NCBI RefSeq assembly: GCF_003008575.1
Contig: NZ_CP027667.1
Coordinates: 248,001 to 312,000, forward strand
Reading direction: 5' to 3'
DNA from: Melaminivora suipulveris
GTDB lineage: Bacteria > Pseudomonadota > Gammaproteobacteria > Burkholderiales > Burkholderiaceae_C
Length of the DNA: 64,000 nt
Shown: positions 50,698-61,046 of the stretch, one piece after another
Layout of the letters: each line of letters starts with the position of its first letter
How positions within the stretch are numbered: position 1 is the stretch's first letter
Position numbers and translations under genes: made by a program
Notes under the pieces: model-generated
The model's input: only the letters and a program-made list of their open reading frames with translations
Told to the model about the DNA's origin: nothing
The model's database searches: none

Positions 50698-52236
50698 TCA
50701 GCCTTGTGCGGCGACCTTCTCGGCCTTGCTTTGCAGCTTGTTCAAAGCGCTCAAGTATGCCTTGGCCGAAGCCACGATGATGTCCGGGTCGGCCCCTACG
50801 CCGTTGACCACACGGCCCGCGCTTTGCAGCCGCACGGTCACCTCGCCCTGGCTCTCGGTGGAACCGCTGATGGCGTTGACCGAGTACAGGATCATCTCGG
50901 CGCCGCTCTTGACGTGCGCCTCGATGGCCTTGAGCGAGGCGTCCACCGGACCATTGCCCTCGGAGCCGCTGCGCACTTCCTTGCCATCCACGGTGAAGAC
51001 GACGTCGGCATGCGGGCGCTCGCCGGTCTCGCTGCGCTGCGACAGCGAGACGAAGCCGAACTGCTCCTTGTCACCGCTCAGGCTTTCATCGCTGACCAGG
51101 GCCAGGATGTCCTCGTCGAAGATCTCGCTCTTGCGGTCGGCCAGCTCCTTGAAACGCGTGAAGGCGGCGTTGATCTCGCCTTCGCTCTCCAGCTCCACGC
51201 CCAGCTCCTGCAGGCGCTGCTTGAAGGCGTTGCGACCCGAGAGCTTGCCCAGCACGATCTTGTTGGCGCTCCAGCCCACGTCCTCGGCGCGCATGATCTC
51301 GTAGGTATCGCGCGCTTTCAGCACACCATCCTGGTGGATGCCCGAGGCGTGCGCAAAGGCGTTGGCGCCCACCACAGCCTTGTTGGGCTGTACCACGAAG
51401 CCCGTGGTCTGGCTGACCATGCGGCTGGCGGCGACGATGTGCTGGGTGTCGATGCCGACCTCCAGGCCGAAGTAGTCGCGGCGCGTCTTGACGGCCATGA
51501 CGACTTCTTCCAGGGAGCAGTTGCCGGCGCGCTCGCCCAGGCCGTTGATGGTGCATTCGATCTGGCGCGCGCCGCCGATCTTCACGCCGGCGAGCGAATT
51601 GGCCACGGCCATGCCCAGGTCGTTGTGGCAGTGCACGCTCCAGATGGCCTTGTCGCTGTTGGGGATGCGCTCGCGCAGGTTCTTGATGAAATTGCCGTAC
51701 AGCTCGGGGACGGCGTAGCCGACGGTGTCAGGCACGTTGATGGTCGTGGCGCCCTCCTGGATCACGGTCTCGATCACGCGGCACAGGAAATCCGGGTCGC
51801 TGCGGTAGCCGTCTTCGGGGCTGAACTCGATGTCGTCCAGCAGATTGCGGGCAAAGCGCACGGACAGGCGGGCCTGCTCGAACACCTCGTCGGGCGTCAT
51901 GCGCAGTTTTTTCTCCATGTGCAGCGGGCTGGTGGCGATGAAGGTGTGGATGCGCGCGCGGTTGGCGTCCTTGAGCGCTTCCGCTGCGCGGGCGATATCG
52001 CGGTCATTGGCGCGCGACAGTGAGCAGATGGTCGAATCCTTCACCGCGCGGGCAATCGCCTGCACGCATTCGAAGTCGCCGTTGGAGCTGGCGGCGAAGC
52101 CGGCTTCGATCACGTCGACCTTCAGGCGCTCCAGCTGGCGGGCGATGCGCAGCTTTTCGTCGCGCGTCATGCTGGCTCCGGGCGATTGTTCGCCGTCGCG
52201 CAAGGTGGTGTCGAAAATGATGAGCTTGTCGGTCAT
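50698..52236 (-). CDS. leuA: 2-isopropylmalate synthase, type 1
   Basis: A 512-residue enzyme that condenses acetyl-CoA with 2-oxoisovalerate, the first step of leucine synthesis. The TIM barrel starts [19 protein letters not shown] and contains [16 protein letters not shown] and [14 protein letters not shown]. The C-terminal regulatory domain (about 390-512) would bind leucine. It matches the common bacterial LeuA of E. coli type. A second, different 2-isopropylmalate synthase lies directly upstream on the same strand (57-base gap), so the two are likely co-transcribed behind the leucine attenuator. Confidence 0.95.
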   Translation of the reverse strand: MTDKLIIFDTTLRDGEQSPGASMTRDEKLRIARQLERLKVDVIEAGFAASSNGDFECVQAIARAVKDSTICSLSRANDRDIARAAEALKDANRARIHTFIATSPLHMEKKLRMTPDEVFEQARLSVRFARNLLDDIEFSPEDGYRSDPDFLCRVIETVIQEGATTINVPDTVGYAVPELYGNFIKNLRERIPNSDKAIWSVHCHNDLGMAVANSLAGVKIGGARQIECTINGLGERAGNCSLEEVVMAVKTRRDYFGLEVGIDTQHIVAASRMVSQTTGFVVQPNKAVVGANAFAHASGIHQDGVLKARDTYEIMRAEDVGWSANKIVLGKLSGRNAFKQRLQELGVELESEGEINAAFTRFKELADRKSEIFDEDILALVSDESLSGDKEQFGFVSLSQRSETGERPHADVVFTVDGKEVRSGSEGNGPVDASLKAIEAHVKSGAEMILYSVNAISGSTESQGEVTVRLQSAGRVVNGVGADPDIIVASAKAYLSALNKLQSKAEKVAAQG

Positions 52237-52293
52237 GGAAATCTCTTCGTGTGGATGCAGATGGAGGGTGGCGCGCGGACTGCGGCCGGTAAT

Positions 52294-54036
52294 TTAAGCG
52301 ACGGGCACTGCCTCCTCGCGCGGATCGGCGTGCTCCTGGAGTGACGGCGCCTCCTTGGCTTGGCCGCGTATGGCGCGCAGCACGCCGGAGGTCACGGCGC
52401 GCAGCGCGGCGCTGAGGATGTCATGGTCCATGCCCATGCCGAAGATCTGCTGGCCTTGGTCCACGCGCAGCTCGACATAAGCCGCGGCCCGGGCATCACC
52501 GCCCACCGAGCCGGTGCCACCGATGGCATGCTCCTGGTAGTCCACCACGCGGATGGTGTGGCCCGTGGCCGCGCCCAGTGCATTCACGAACGCATCGATG
52601 GGGCCGTTCCCCTGGCCGTTCAGCGCACGCTCACTCCCCTGCCAGCAGATGCTGCCGCGCAATTCGGTCTGCGCCGCACCATGCGCGCCGGGGCGTGTGG
52701 CGATGTGGCGCTGCTGCACGTCGGGTGCGCGTTCCAAGCCGTATTCATCGCACAGCAGGCGCCACAGGTCAGCGGCGGCCAGTTCCTTGCCTGCCACGTC
52801 CATGGCGCGCTGCACCACCTGGCTGAATTCGATCTGCAGCCGCCGCGGCAGTTGCACGCCATACCCGGATTCGAGCAGGTAGGAGATGCCGCCCTTGCCC
52901 GACTGGCTATTGACGCGGATCACCGCTTCGTAGCTGCGGCCCAGGTCCTTGGGGTCGATGGGCAGGTAGGGAATGGCCCACGCGTCGCCCTCGCTGCGCG
53001 CAGCAAAGGCCTTCTTGATGGCATCCTGGTGCGAGCCCGAGAACGAGGTGTAGACCAGATCGCCCGCGTACGGGTGGCGCGCCGGCACCGGCAGCTGGTT
53101 GCAATGCTCGACCTCGGCGCGAATCGCATCGATGTCGGAGAAGTCCAGCCCCGGCGCCACGCCCTGCACGTACAGGTTGAGCGCGACGTTCACGATGTCC
53201 AGGTTGCCGGTGCGCTCGCCGTTGCCGAACAGGCAACCCTCCACACGATGCGCGCCGGCCATCAGCGCCAGCTCGGCCGCCGCGGTGCCGGTGCCACGGT
53301 CGTTGTGCGGATGCACCGACAGCACCACCTCGGGGCGGTCCGCGAAGCGCCGCGCCATCCATTCGATCTGGTCGGCGAAGATATTGGGCGTCGCCGCCTC
53401 CACCGTGGTCGGAAGGTTCAGGATGATGGGCCGTCCAGGACCCCAGGCGGCTATCGCCGTCTCGCATGCCTGAAGCGACACGTCGAGCTCGGCCAGGCTG
53501 AAGGTCTCAGGCGAATACTGCAGCACCCACTGGGTCTCGGGGCGCGCGTCGGTGAGAGCGCGCACCTGGCGCACGTGCTTGTCCACCAGTTCCATCACCT
53601 CGGGTACGCTCATGCCGAACACCACCTCGCGCCACACCGGCGCCACGGCGTTGTACACGTGCACGATGGCCCGGCGCGCGCCTGCAAGGGATTGCACGGT
53701 GCGCTCGATCAGCTCCTCGCGCGCCGGCGTCATGACCTGGATGGTCACGTCCTCGGGGACGCGGTTTTCCTCGATGAGCTTGCGCACGAAGTCCCATTCG
53801 ACCTGCGAGGCGGCGGGAAAGCCCACCTCGATCTCCTTGAAGCCGATGCGCACCAGCAGCTCGAACATGCGCAGCTTGCGCTCCAGGTCCATGGGCTCGA
53901 TCAGCGCCTGATTGCCGTCGCGCAGATCGGTGGAAAGCCAGATGGGCGCACGGGTGATCTGAACATCGGGCCAGGCGCGGTCCGTGAGCGCGATGGGAGG
54001 AAAGGCGCGGTATTTGCTGGCGGGGTTCTTCAACAT
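52294..54036 (-). CDS. leuA: 2-isopropylmalate synthase, type 2
   Basis: A 580-residue enzyme of the second LeuA class (as in Corynebacterium and Mycobacterium): KYRAFPPIALTDRAWPD near the start, WLSTDLRDGNQAL with the metal-binding region, SVHPHNDRGTGTAAAELALM and GCLFGNGERTGNLDIVNVAL. The C-terminal regulatory domain (about 440-560) ends in a short acidic tail. It carries out the same reaction as the type 1 gene. I chose ATG 54036 (MLKNPASKY); the longer frame reads back through the attenuator. The leader peptide and terminator at 54094-54207 control it. Confidence 0.94.
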   Translation of the reverse strand: MLKNPASKYRAFPPIALTDRAWPDVQITRAPIWLSTDLRDGNQALIEPMDLERKLRMFELLVRIGFKEIEVGFPAASQVEWDFVRKLIEENRVPEDVTIQVMTPAREELIERTVQSLAGARRAIVHVYNAVAPVWREVVFGMSVPEVMELVDKHVRQVRALTDARPETQWVLQYSPETFSLAELDVSLQACETAIAAWGPGRPIILNLPTTVEAATPNIFADQIEWMARRFADRPEVVLSVHPHNDRGTGTAAAELALMAGAHRVEGCLFGNGERTGNLDIVNVALNLYVQGVAPGLDFSDIDAIRAEVEHCNQLPVPARHPYAGDLVYTSFSGSHQDAIKKAFAARSEGDAWAIPYLPIDPKDLGRSYEAVIRVNSQSGKGGISYLLESGYGVQLPRRLQIEFSQVVQRAMDVAGKELAAADLWRLLCDEYGLERAPDVQQRHIATRPGAHGAAQTELRGSICWQGSERALNGQGNGPIDAFVNALGAATGHTIRVVDYQEHAIGGTGSVGGDARAAAYVELRVDQGQQIFGMGMDHDILSAALRAVTSGVLRAIRGQAKEAPSLQEHADPREEAVPVA

Positions 54037-54093
54037 GGTGCTGGTCTTCCGATCAAGGGTTTGGGGACACCACCAGCAACCTGCATGCATACG

Positions 54094-54124
54094 AAAACGG
54101 CCCGTTGCTGGTGCAAACGGGCCG
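54094..54124 (-). terminator. leucine attenuator terminator before leuA type 2
   Basis: On the minus strand CGGCCCGTT pairs with AACGGGCCG around a 9-base loop and is followed by TTTTCG. It lies 30 bases after the leader-peptide stop. The upstream arm AACGGGC (plus 54165-54171 as GCCCGTT), inside the leader peptide, can pair with its first arm GCCCGTT (plus 54116-54122) and so prevent it from forming. Confidence 0.85.
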
Positions 54125-54153
54125 AAGAAGTAGGGATGAGTGACTGACGCGCG

Positions 54154-54207
54154 CTACTTTGCCTGCCCGTTGGACATCAGTAGTAGGCCTAGCGACAGGA
54201 AATGCAT
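54154..54207 (-). CDS. leuL: leu leader peptide
   Basis: A 17-codon frame encodes MHFLSLGLLLMSNGQAK. Five of residues 4-10 are leucine, read by CTG, CTA, CTA, CTA, CTG; CTA is rare in this GC-rich window. Codons 13-15 (AAC GGG CAG) form the antiterminator arm that pairs with the terminator. A ribosome stalled at the Leu codons leaves the arm free and allows read-through into leuA, while one reaching the TAG covers it and allows termination. The frame begins 21 bases after pssA. TGCTACAGT just upstream looks like an extended -10 box, which would make the transcript start at or near the ATG (leaderless). Confidence 0.85.
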   Translation of the reverse strand: MHFLSLGLLLMSNGQAK

Positions 54208-54227
54208 GGCGGCGACTGTAGCACACC

Positions 54228-55061
54228 TCAATCGTGCAGCCCGCGCTCGTCGGGCTCGTCGGTCGAGGTGCTGATGACGCTGGTGTGCTGGCCCTTGGCC
54301 TTGCGCCAGGCATAGACGGCGTAGCCCGACACTCCGTACAGCACGAAGACGCCGAACAGCACGCTGGGCGGGTCGATGTTGATGACGGCGATGCCCAGCG
54401 CGATCAGCACGATGACGGCAAACGGCACGCTTTTTTTCAGCTGCACGTCCTTGAAGCTGTAGAACGGCACGTTGGTGACCATGGTCAGGCCGGCATACAG
54501 GGTGAAGGCGAACATGATCCAGGTGACCGTGTCCCAGGCCAGCCAACCGTCCTCGCCGGGGCGCACACCGGCATCCGTCATCAGCCAGATGAAGCCGGCC
54601 ACCAGTGCTGCGGCGGCCGGCGACGGCAGACCCTGGAAATAGCGCTTGTCCACCACGCCGGTGTTCACGTTGAAGCGCGCCAGGCGCAGCGCCGCGCAGG
54701 CGCAATAGACGAAGGCCGCTATCCAACCCCAGCGGCCCAGGCCCTGCAGCGCCCAGATGTAGGCGATGAGGCCAGGCGCCGCGCCAAAAGACACCATGTC
54801 GGACAGCGAATCCATCTGCTCGCCAAAGGCACTCTGCGTATTGGTCATGCGCGCCACGCGGCCGTCCAGGCTGTCCAGCACCATGGCCCAAAACACCCCC
54901 GCCGCAGCCAGATCGAAGCGCGCATCCACGGCCATGACGATGGCGTAGAAGCCGCCGAACAGCGCCGCGAGCGTGAACAGGTTGGGCAGGATGTAGATGC
55001 CCTTGCGGCGCTTGCGCACCAAGACGCCCCGCTCCGGCTGCGAAACCTTGCCTTCATGCAT
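54228..55061 (-). CDS. pssA: CDP-diacylglycerol--serine O-phosphatidyltransferase
   Basis: A 277-residue inner-membrane enzyme that makes phosphatidylserine, the precursor of phosphatidylethanolamine. The CDP-alcohol phosphotransferase motif is complete (DGRVARMTNTQSAFGEQ, then MDSLSD: D-G-x2-A-R-x8-G-x3-D-x3-D), with about seven or eight hydrophobic helices. It lies between ilvC and leuA, as in many betaproteobacteria. The ATG 55061 is preceded by GGAGG eight bases upstream, and that ribosome binding site is part of repeat copy J. Confidence 0.94.
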   Translation of the reverse strand: MHEGKVSQPERGVLVRKRRKGIYILPNLFTLAALFGGFYAIVMAVDARFDLAAAGVFWAMVLDSLDGRVARMTNTQSAFGEQMDSLSDMVSFGAAPGLIAYIWALQGLGRWGWIAAFVYCACAALRLARFNVNTGVVDKRYFQGLPSPAAAALVAGFIWLMTDAGVRPGEDGWLAWDTVTWIMFAFTLYAGLTMVTNVPFYSFKDVQLKKSVPFAVIVLIALGIAVINIDPPSVLFGVFVLYGVSGYAVYAWRKAKGQHTSVISTSTDEPDERGLHD

Positions 55062-55117
55062 TAAAAAGGCCTCCAGTCGGCGTCATATAACGGCCTGTAG
55101 CTACACAATTCATAGTA
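55058..55117 (-). repeat. dispersed intergenic repeat, copy J, carrying the pssA ribosome binding site
   Basis: Read on the minus strand: TAGCTACAGGCCGTTATAT, then GACGCCGACTGGAGGCC and TTTTTAATG. The normal core CGACTGAAG reads CGACTGGAGG here, which creates GGAGG eight bases before the pssA ATG. Confidence 0.7.
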
Positions 55118-55172
55118 ACAAAAAGCTGCACCCAGCCTTCGAAAGCCGTGCAGTGTAGCCGCGCAGCGCATG

Positions 55173-55193
55173 AAAAAGGCCACCGAAGTGGCC
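55173..55193 (-). terminator. terminator after ilvC
   Basis: On the minus strand GGCCAC-TTCG-GTGGCC with a stable UUCG tetraloop is followed by TTTTT. It lies about 52 bases after the ilvC stop and separates ilvBNC from pssA. Confidence 0.9.
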
Positions 55194-55245
55194 CGTGGTG
55201 TGGCGAAGGCCGCGCCGGCGCGGTGCGCCAGCGCCAGCCTGCCGA

Positions 55246-56809
<1,564 letters not shown>

Positions 56810-56895
56810 GGGTGCAGCCTCCTCTTTTTGCTGCCCTCCCCTGGCGCCGGTAAGCGCCAGGCTTGGCAGGCAATAGATTCGTCAGTGGTGGAGAT

Positions 56896-56963
56896 TGCTA
56901 TCAAAAAGATAGCTGGATGCCCTTCAATCTCGCCGACTGAAGGGCGTTTTGATCAGAAATAGC
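56896..56963 (+). repeat. dispersed intergenic repeat, copy K
   Basis: GATAGCTGGATGCCCTTCA is followed by ATCTCGCCGACTGAAGGGC and GTTTTGATCAGAAA. GCCCTTCA and TGAAGGGC form a perfect 8-bp stem with an 11-base loop. It lies between ilvB and ilvN, in the opposite direction to both, where the hairpin could weaken read-through. Confidence 0.8.
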
Positions 56964-56968
56964 GCGCT

Positions 56969-58768
56969 TTACAGATCTTCCGACCCCAGCAGCATCTCGG
57001 TAATGCCCTTGCCGGCCTGCACCATCGGGAACACGTTCTCCGTGGGATCGGTGCGGAAGTCCATGAACACGGTGCGATCCTTGAGCTTGCGCGCCTCGCG
57101 CAGCGCGGGCTCGACGTCCTGCGGGCGCTCGATCAGCATGCCCACGTGGCCGTAGGCTTCGGCAAGCTTGACGAAGTTGGGCAGCGCGTCCATGTAGCTG
57201 TGGCTGTAGCGCCCGGAGTATTCGATCTCCTGCCACTGGCGCACCATGCCCAGGTAACGGTTGTTCAGCGACACGACCTTGATCGGCGTGTTGTACTGCA
57301 GGCAGGTGGACAGCTCCTGGATGTTCATCTGCACCGAACCTTCGCCGGTGATGCAGAACACTTCCGATTGCGGCTTGGCCAGCTTGATGCCCATGGCGTA
57401 CGGGATGCCCACGCCCATGGTGCCCAGACCGCCGGAGTTGATCCAGCGGCGCGGCTCGTCGAAGCGGTAGTACTGCGCGGCCCACATCTGGTGCTGGCCG
57501 ACGTCGGACGTCACGTAAGCGTCCGCGTCCTTGGTCATGTTCCACAGCGTCTCGACCACGTGCTGCGGCTTGATGACCTCGGTGTTGCCGCGGTCGTACT
57601 TCAGGCAGTCGCGGCTGCGCCAGGCTTCGATCTGCTCCCACCATTGGGCCAGCGCGCCGGCGTCAGGGCGCGTGGTGGTCTCGCGGATCATGGCGATCAG
57701 CTCGGTCAGCACGTCCTTGACGTCGCCGACGATGGGGATGTCCACCTTGACGCGCTTGGAGATCGACGACGGGTCGATGTCCACGTGGATGATCTTGCGG
57801 TCGTTCTGCGCAAAGTGCTTGGGGTTGCCGATCACCCGGTCGTCGAAGCGCGCGCCCACGGCCAGCAGCACGTCGCAGTTCTGCATGGCGTTGTTGGCCT
57901 CGATGGTGCCGTGCATGCCCAGCATGCCGAGAAACTTGCGGTCGGAGGCCGGATAGGCGCCCAGGCCCATCAGCGTGTTGGTGACCGGGTAGCCCAGCAT
58001 GTCCACCAGCGTGCGCAGCTCGGCGCAGGCGTTGCCCAGCAGGATGCCGCCGCCCGTGTAGATGTAGGGACGCTTGGCGGTGAGCAGCAGCTGCAACGCC
58101 TTGCGGATCTGGCCGGCGTGGCCCTTCTTGACCGGGTTGTACGAGCGCATCTCGCAGCTCGCCGGGTAGCCGTGGTAGGCCGTCTTCTTGAACGACACAT
58201 CCTTGGGGATGTCCACCACCACCGGTCCGGGGCGGCCGGTGCGGGCGATGTGGAAGGCTTTTTTCAGCGTCAGCGCCAGGTCGCGCACGTCCTTGACCAG
58301 GAAGTTGTGCTTGACGATGGGGCGCGTGATGCCCACGGTGTCGCACTCCTGGAAGGCGTCCAGCCCGATCGCGGGCGTGGGCACCTGGCCGGAGATGATG
58401 ACCATGGGAATCGAATCCATGTACGCCGTGGCGATACCGGTGACCGCATTGGTCAGGCCGGGGCCGGAGGTGACCAGCGCCACGCCCACATCACCCGTGG
58501 CCCGCGCATAGCCGTCGGCAGCGTGCACGGCCGCCTGCTCGTGGCGCACCAGCACGTGCTGCATGCTGTCCTGGCGGTACAGCGCGTCGTAGATGTAGAG
58601 CACCGCGCCGCCGGGGTAACCCCAGATGTACTTCACGCCCTCGGCCTGCAGGCCCTGGACGAGGATCTCGGCGCCCATCAATTCCTGGGGTGCGCTGGCC
58701 GAGGCGGGGGGGGTGGTGCGGCCGGAAGCGGCGGCTGCCGATGCGAGTTCGGCCTTGGAGATTTCCAT
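56969..58768 (-). CDS. ilvB: acetolactate synthase large (catalytic) subunit
   Basis: A 599-residue thiamine diphosphate enzyme, the first common step of isoleucine, valine and leucine synthesis. [20 protein letters not shown] holds the catalytic Glu, FGSPGKA-like FAD-region sequences follow, and [15 protein letters not shown]...[12 protein letters not shown] is the ThDP-Mg motif. I chose ATG 58768 (MEISKAELA), with AAAGG six bases before it; the first ~33 residues are a low-complexity Ala/Ser tail before [11 protein letters not shown]. The frame reaches back to 58861 without homology. Confidence 0.96.
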   Translation of the reverse strand: MEISKAELASAAAASGRTTPPASASAPQELMGAEILVQGLQAEGVKYIWGYPGGAVLYIYDALYRQDSMQHVLVRHEQAAVHAADGYARATGDVGVALVTSGPGLTNAVTGIATAYMDSIPMVIISGQVPTPAIGLDAFQECDTVGITRPIVKHNFLVKDVRDLALTLKKAFHIARTGRPGPVVVDIPKDVSFKKTAYHGYPASCEMRSYNPVKKGHAGQIRKALQLLLTAKRPYIYTGGGILLGNACAELRTLVDMLGYPVTNTLMGLGAYPASDRKFLGMLGMHGTIEANNAMQNCDVLLAVGARFDDRVIGNPKHFAQNDRKIIHVDIDPSSISKRVKVDIPIVGDVKDVLTELIAMIRETTTRPDAGALAQWWEQIEAWRSRDCLKYDRGNTEVIKPQHVVETLWNMTKDADAYVTSDVGQHQMWAAQYYRFDEPRRWINSGGLGTMGVGIPYAMGIKLAKPQSEVFCITGEGSVQMNIQELSTCLQYNTPIKVVSLNNRYLGMVRQWQEIEYSGRYSHSYMDALPNFVKLAEAYGHVGMLIERPQDVEPALREARKLKDRTVFMDFRTDPTENVFPMVQAGKGITEMLLGSEDL

Positions 58769-58930
58769 GATCAACCTTTGCGAATTTCTCTGACGAAAAA
58801 CCTTGGGTGCTCCTTGAACCAGCTCTTGTGAAGCCGCCTCGGAACTTGAGGCCCAGGACATGGACGCATTGCGTATTGCGCCGGACCTGGACCCGTTTGC
58901 CTTGTCTGGATCGGGCGATTATTGCACTGC

Positions 58931-58959
58931 AATAAAGCCAGGCGACCGAGTCCTGGCAA
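58931..58959 (-). promoter_or_regulatory. candidate ilvB promoter
   Basis: On the minus strand TTGCCA (-35) and TTTATT (-10) are separated by 17 bases. Transcription would begin near 58923, about 155 bases before ilvB. I looked in this leader for an Ile/Leu/Val-rich peptide or a terminator and found neither. Confidence 0.5.
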
Positions 58960-59063
58960 ATATTTTGCGATGCCGATGCAATAATCACCGGCTTCGCACC
59001 AGGCGCCGCGCATCGCTGATCGCAGGCTCCTCCCCTGTCTGCCCCGCGCGGGGCCCGCTGCCA

Positions 59064-59633
59064 TTGGCCACCGAGCAAGAGCTGTCCGATTTCCTCAAGA
59101 GCGTGGACAAACGCGCTTTCAAGCGTGCGCTGTATCACGTGCGCAACGAGGAGTCGGCCCTGGACATCGTGCAGGACAGCATGATGAAGCTGGCTGAACA
59201 CTACGGCGACAAGCCCGTGGCCGAGCTGCCGATGCTGTTCCAGCGCATCCTCACCAACTGCACGCTGGACTGGTTTCGCCGGCAGAAGACGCGCAACGCG
59301 GTGTTCACCAACCTGGGCGATTTCGAGGGCCCGGACGATGATGGATCCGGCTTCGATCTGCTGGAAGTGCACTCCGGTGTGCCCGAGGGCGAGGCCGTGC
59401 AGAGCGCCGAGGACATCGTGCGCCGCCAGCAGGTGCTGCACAGCATCGAGACCGAGATCCAGGCCCTGCCGGCGCGTCAACGCGAGGCTTTTCTGATGCG
59501 TTACTGGGAGGAAATGGACGTTGCCGAAACGGCAGCGGCCATGGGCTGCTCCGAAGGCAGCGTCAAGACCCACTGTTTCCGCGCCGTCCAAGCCTTGAGC
59601 CGCGCGCTGAAAGCCAAAGGAATCACGCTATGA
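59064..59633 (+). CDS. ECF-type RNA polymerase sigma factor
   Basis: A protein of about 189 residues of the sigma-70 family, short (ECF) type. Region 2 includes ESALDIVQDSMMKLAEHYGD and DWFRRQKTRNAVF; region 4 includes LPARQREAFLMRYWEEMDVA and MGCSEGSVKTHCFRAVQALS. The start is uncertain: family homology begins at ATEQELSDFLKSV, directly after TTG 59064, while an ATG at 58860 adds 68 residues unlike the family. Its stop overlaps the next gene (ATGA), a small protein with one membrane helix. Confidence 0.85.
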   Translation: MATEQELSDFLKSVDKRAFKRALYHVRNEESALDIVQDSMMKLAEHYGDKPVAELPMLFQRILTNCTLDWFRRQKTRNAVFTNLGDFEGPDDDGSGFDLLEVHSGVPEGEAVQSAEDIVRRQQVLHSIETEIQALPARQREAFLMRYWEEMDVAETAAAMGCSEGSVKTHCFRAVQALSRALKAKGITL

Positions 59634-60094
59634 ACCACCCCCCCGAGCCCGCCGCCGAAGCCATTGCGGCCGGCGATGCCTTTGCGCGGCGCATCGCTGC
59701 CCGGCTGACCGAGGGCAGTGACGAGCTGCCTTACGACATCGGGGAGCGCCTGCGGGCCGCGCGCATGCAGGCGCTGGCGCGGCGCAAGCGCGCCGTAGCG
59801 CCGGTGCTGCGCCCGGCCACTGCCGGCACCGTGTTGCACGCCGGCGGCACCGCCGTTCTGGGCGGCCACCACGGTGGTGGTGACCCCGCCGGCTGGTGGC
59901 GCGCTGCGCTGTCGGCAGTGCCGCTCGTCGCCCTGCTGTTCGGCCTGGTGTTCATCAACGCCTCGCAGGATGAGTCGCTGGCGAGCGAAATAGCCGAGGT
60001 CGATGCGGCGATGCTCGCCGACGATCTGCCGCCTTCGGCCTATGCTGACCCCGGTTTCGTGCAATATTTGCGGGTTTCGGGCTCGACCCCCTGA
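59630..60094 (+). CDS. DUF3619-like protein with one membrane helix
   Basis: A 154-residue protein of unknown function. The N-terminal part (about 1-60) is hydrophilic and helical (AFARRIAARLTEGSDELP, RLRAARMQALARRKRA), a Gly/His-rich stretch follows, then one membrane helix at about 88-106 (LSAVPLVALLFGLVFI), and an acidic C-terminus that would lie outside. Coupling to the ECF sigma gene (four-base overlap) and this topology recall anti-sigma factors, but no anti-sigma motif is visible. Confidence 0.75.
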   Translation: MNHPPEPAAEAIAAGDAFARRIAARLTEGSDELPYDIGERLRAARMQALARRKRAVAPVLRPATAGTVLHAGGTAVLGGHHGGGDPAGWWRAALSAVPLVALLFGLVFINASQDESLASEIAEVDAAMLADDLPPSAYADPGFVQYLRVSGSTP

Positions 60095-60122
60095 CCGTAT
60101 CTTCGCGCCCGCCCCGCACTGC

Positions 60123-60974
60123 ATGACCGCATCGCCGCCACGACGCTCCTTCCCCCTCAACGTGCCAGCCTACGCGCTGGCACTGGCGTTGTTGGCCGCT
60201 CTGGCGGTGACCGGGTTTCGCGCCGTGGGCTGGGTACGGCTGGCACCCAGCACGCCGATGCCGGCGCAGGCATTGCCCGAGAACCGGCATCGCACACTCA
60301 GTGACGTCCGCCCCGTGGAGCGTCCCGAGGTGGGTCCGGCGTGGAGCGAGCTGACCACGCCGCAAAAGCTGGCGTTGTATCCCCTGGCGAACCGCTGGAG
60401 CGTGCTGAACGAGGCACAAAAACGCCACTGGTTGAAGCTCGCCGCCGGCTTTCACGCCCTGGCGCCGGACGAGCAGGAGCGCGTGCTGGCGCGGCTGACC
60501 GACTGGGCCAGCCTGAGCGCGCAGCAGCGCAGCCAGGCACGGCTGAACTATGCCGCCACCAGCGTCCTGGCGCCCGACAGCAAGCGCGCCAAATGGGAGG
60601 CCTATCAGGCGTTGAGTGACGAGGAGCGCAAGAACCTGGCGGCGCGGGCCAGCCCACGTCCTTCCGGAGTGGCGCCTGCCGTGGCCTCCAGCACGCGCAA
60701 GCTGGCCAGGGTACCCGCCGCCAACCACGCACCGCCGCTGGTGGCCAACCCGCCCAAGATCCCACGCCCCAGCGAGAGCCATGTGCCACAGGCGCTGCCC
60801 GTACCGGCCCATCCAGCGCCGGCACCGGCCCCAGCCCCGGTTGTGGTAGAAACCAGGCCCGTCGAGATGCCCTCGGCAAAGCCCTCGGCCCTGCCGCCCC
60901 TGCCGCAGGACGACAGCGCCCGCGAACAACCGCCGATCAGCGGTAGCGACCCACCGCTGCATCCGCCGCAATAG
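60123..60974 (+). CDS. DUF3106-like protein, membrane-anchored
   Basis: A 283-residue protein of unknown function. It has an N-terminal hydrophobic helix (about 13-35), then repeated short segments around Trp and Leu (LTTPQKLALYPLANRWSVL, KRHWLKLAAGFHALAPDEQ, ERVLARLTDWASLSAQQRS) typical of DUF3106, and a long Pro/Ala-rich tail from about residue 180. It is probably periplasmic. ATG 60123 gives the signal-like N-terminus. It follows the DUF3619-like gene by 28 bases and so shares the sigma-factor operon. Confidence 0.72.
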   Translation: MTASPPRRSFPLNVPAYALALALLAALAVTGFRAVGWVRLAPSTPMPAQALPENRHRTLSDVRPVERPEVGPAWSELTTPQKLALYPLANRWSVLNEAQKRHWLKLAAGFHALAPDEQERVLARLTDWASLSAQQRSQARLNYAATSVLAPDSKRAKWEAYQALSDEERKNLAARASPRPSGVAPAVASSTRKLARVPAANHAPPLVANPPKIPRPSESHVPQALPVPAHPAPAPAPAPVVVETRPVEMPSAKPSALPPLPQDDSAREQPPISGSDPPLHPPQ

Positions 60975-61046
60975 CGCAGCGCAGGGCCGACCGCGCGCAG
61001 ACTTGTCGCGCGCTCCGCCCTTTCCTGCCCACCGACTCCGCCACCC

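Noticed and set aside
58771..58923. Possible ilvB leader peptide or attenuator
   Set aside because: A frame of about 32 codons ends two bases before the ilvB start, but it is not rich in Ile, Leu or Val, and no terminator hairpin is present.
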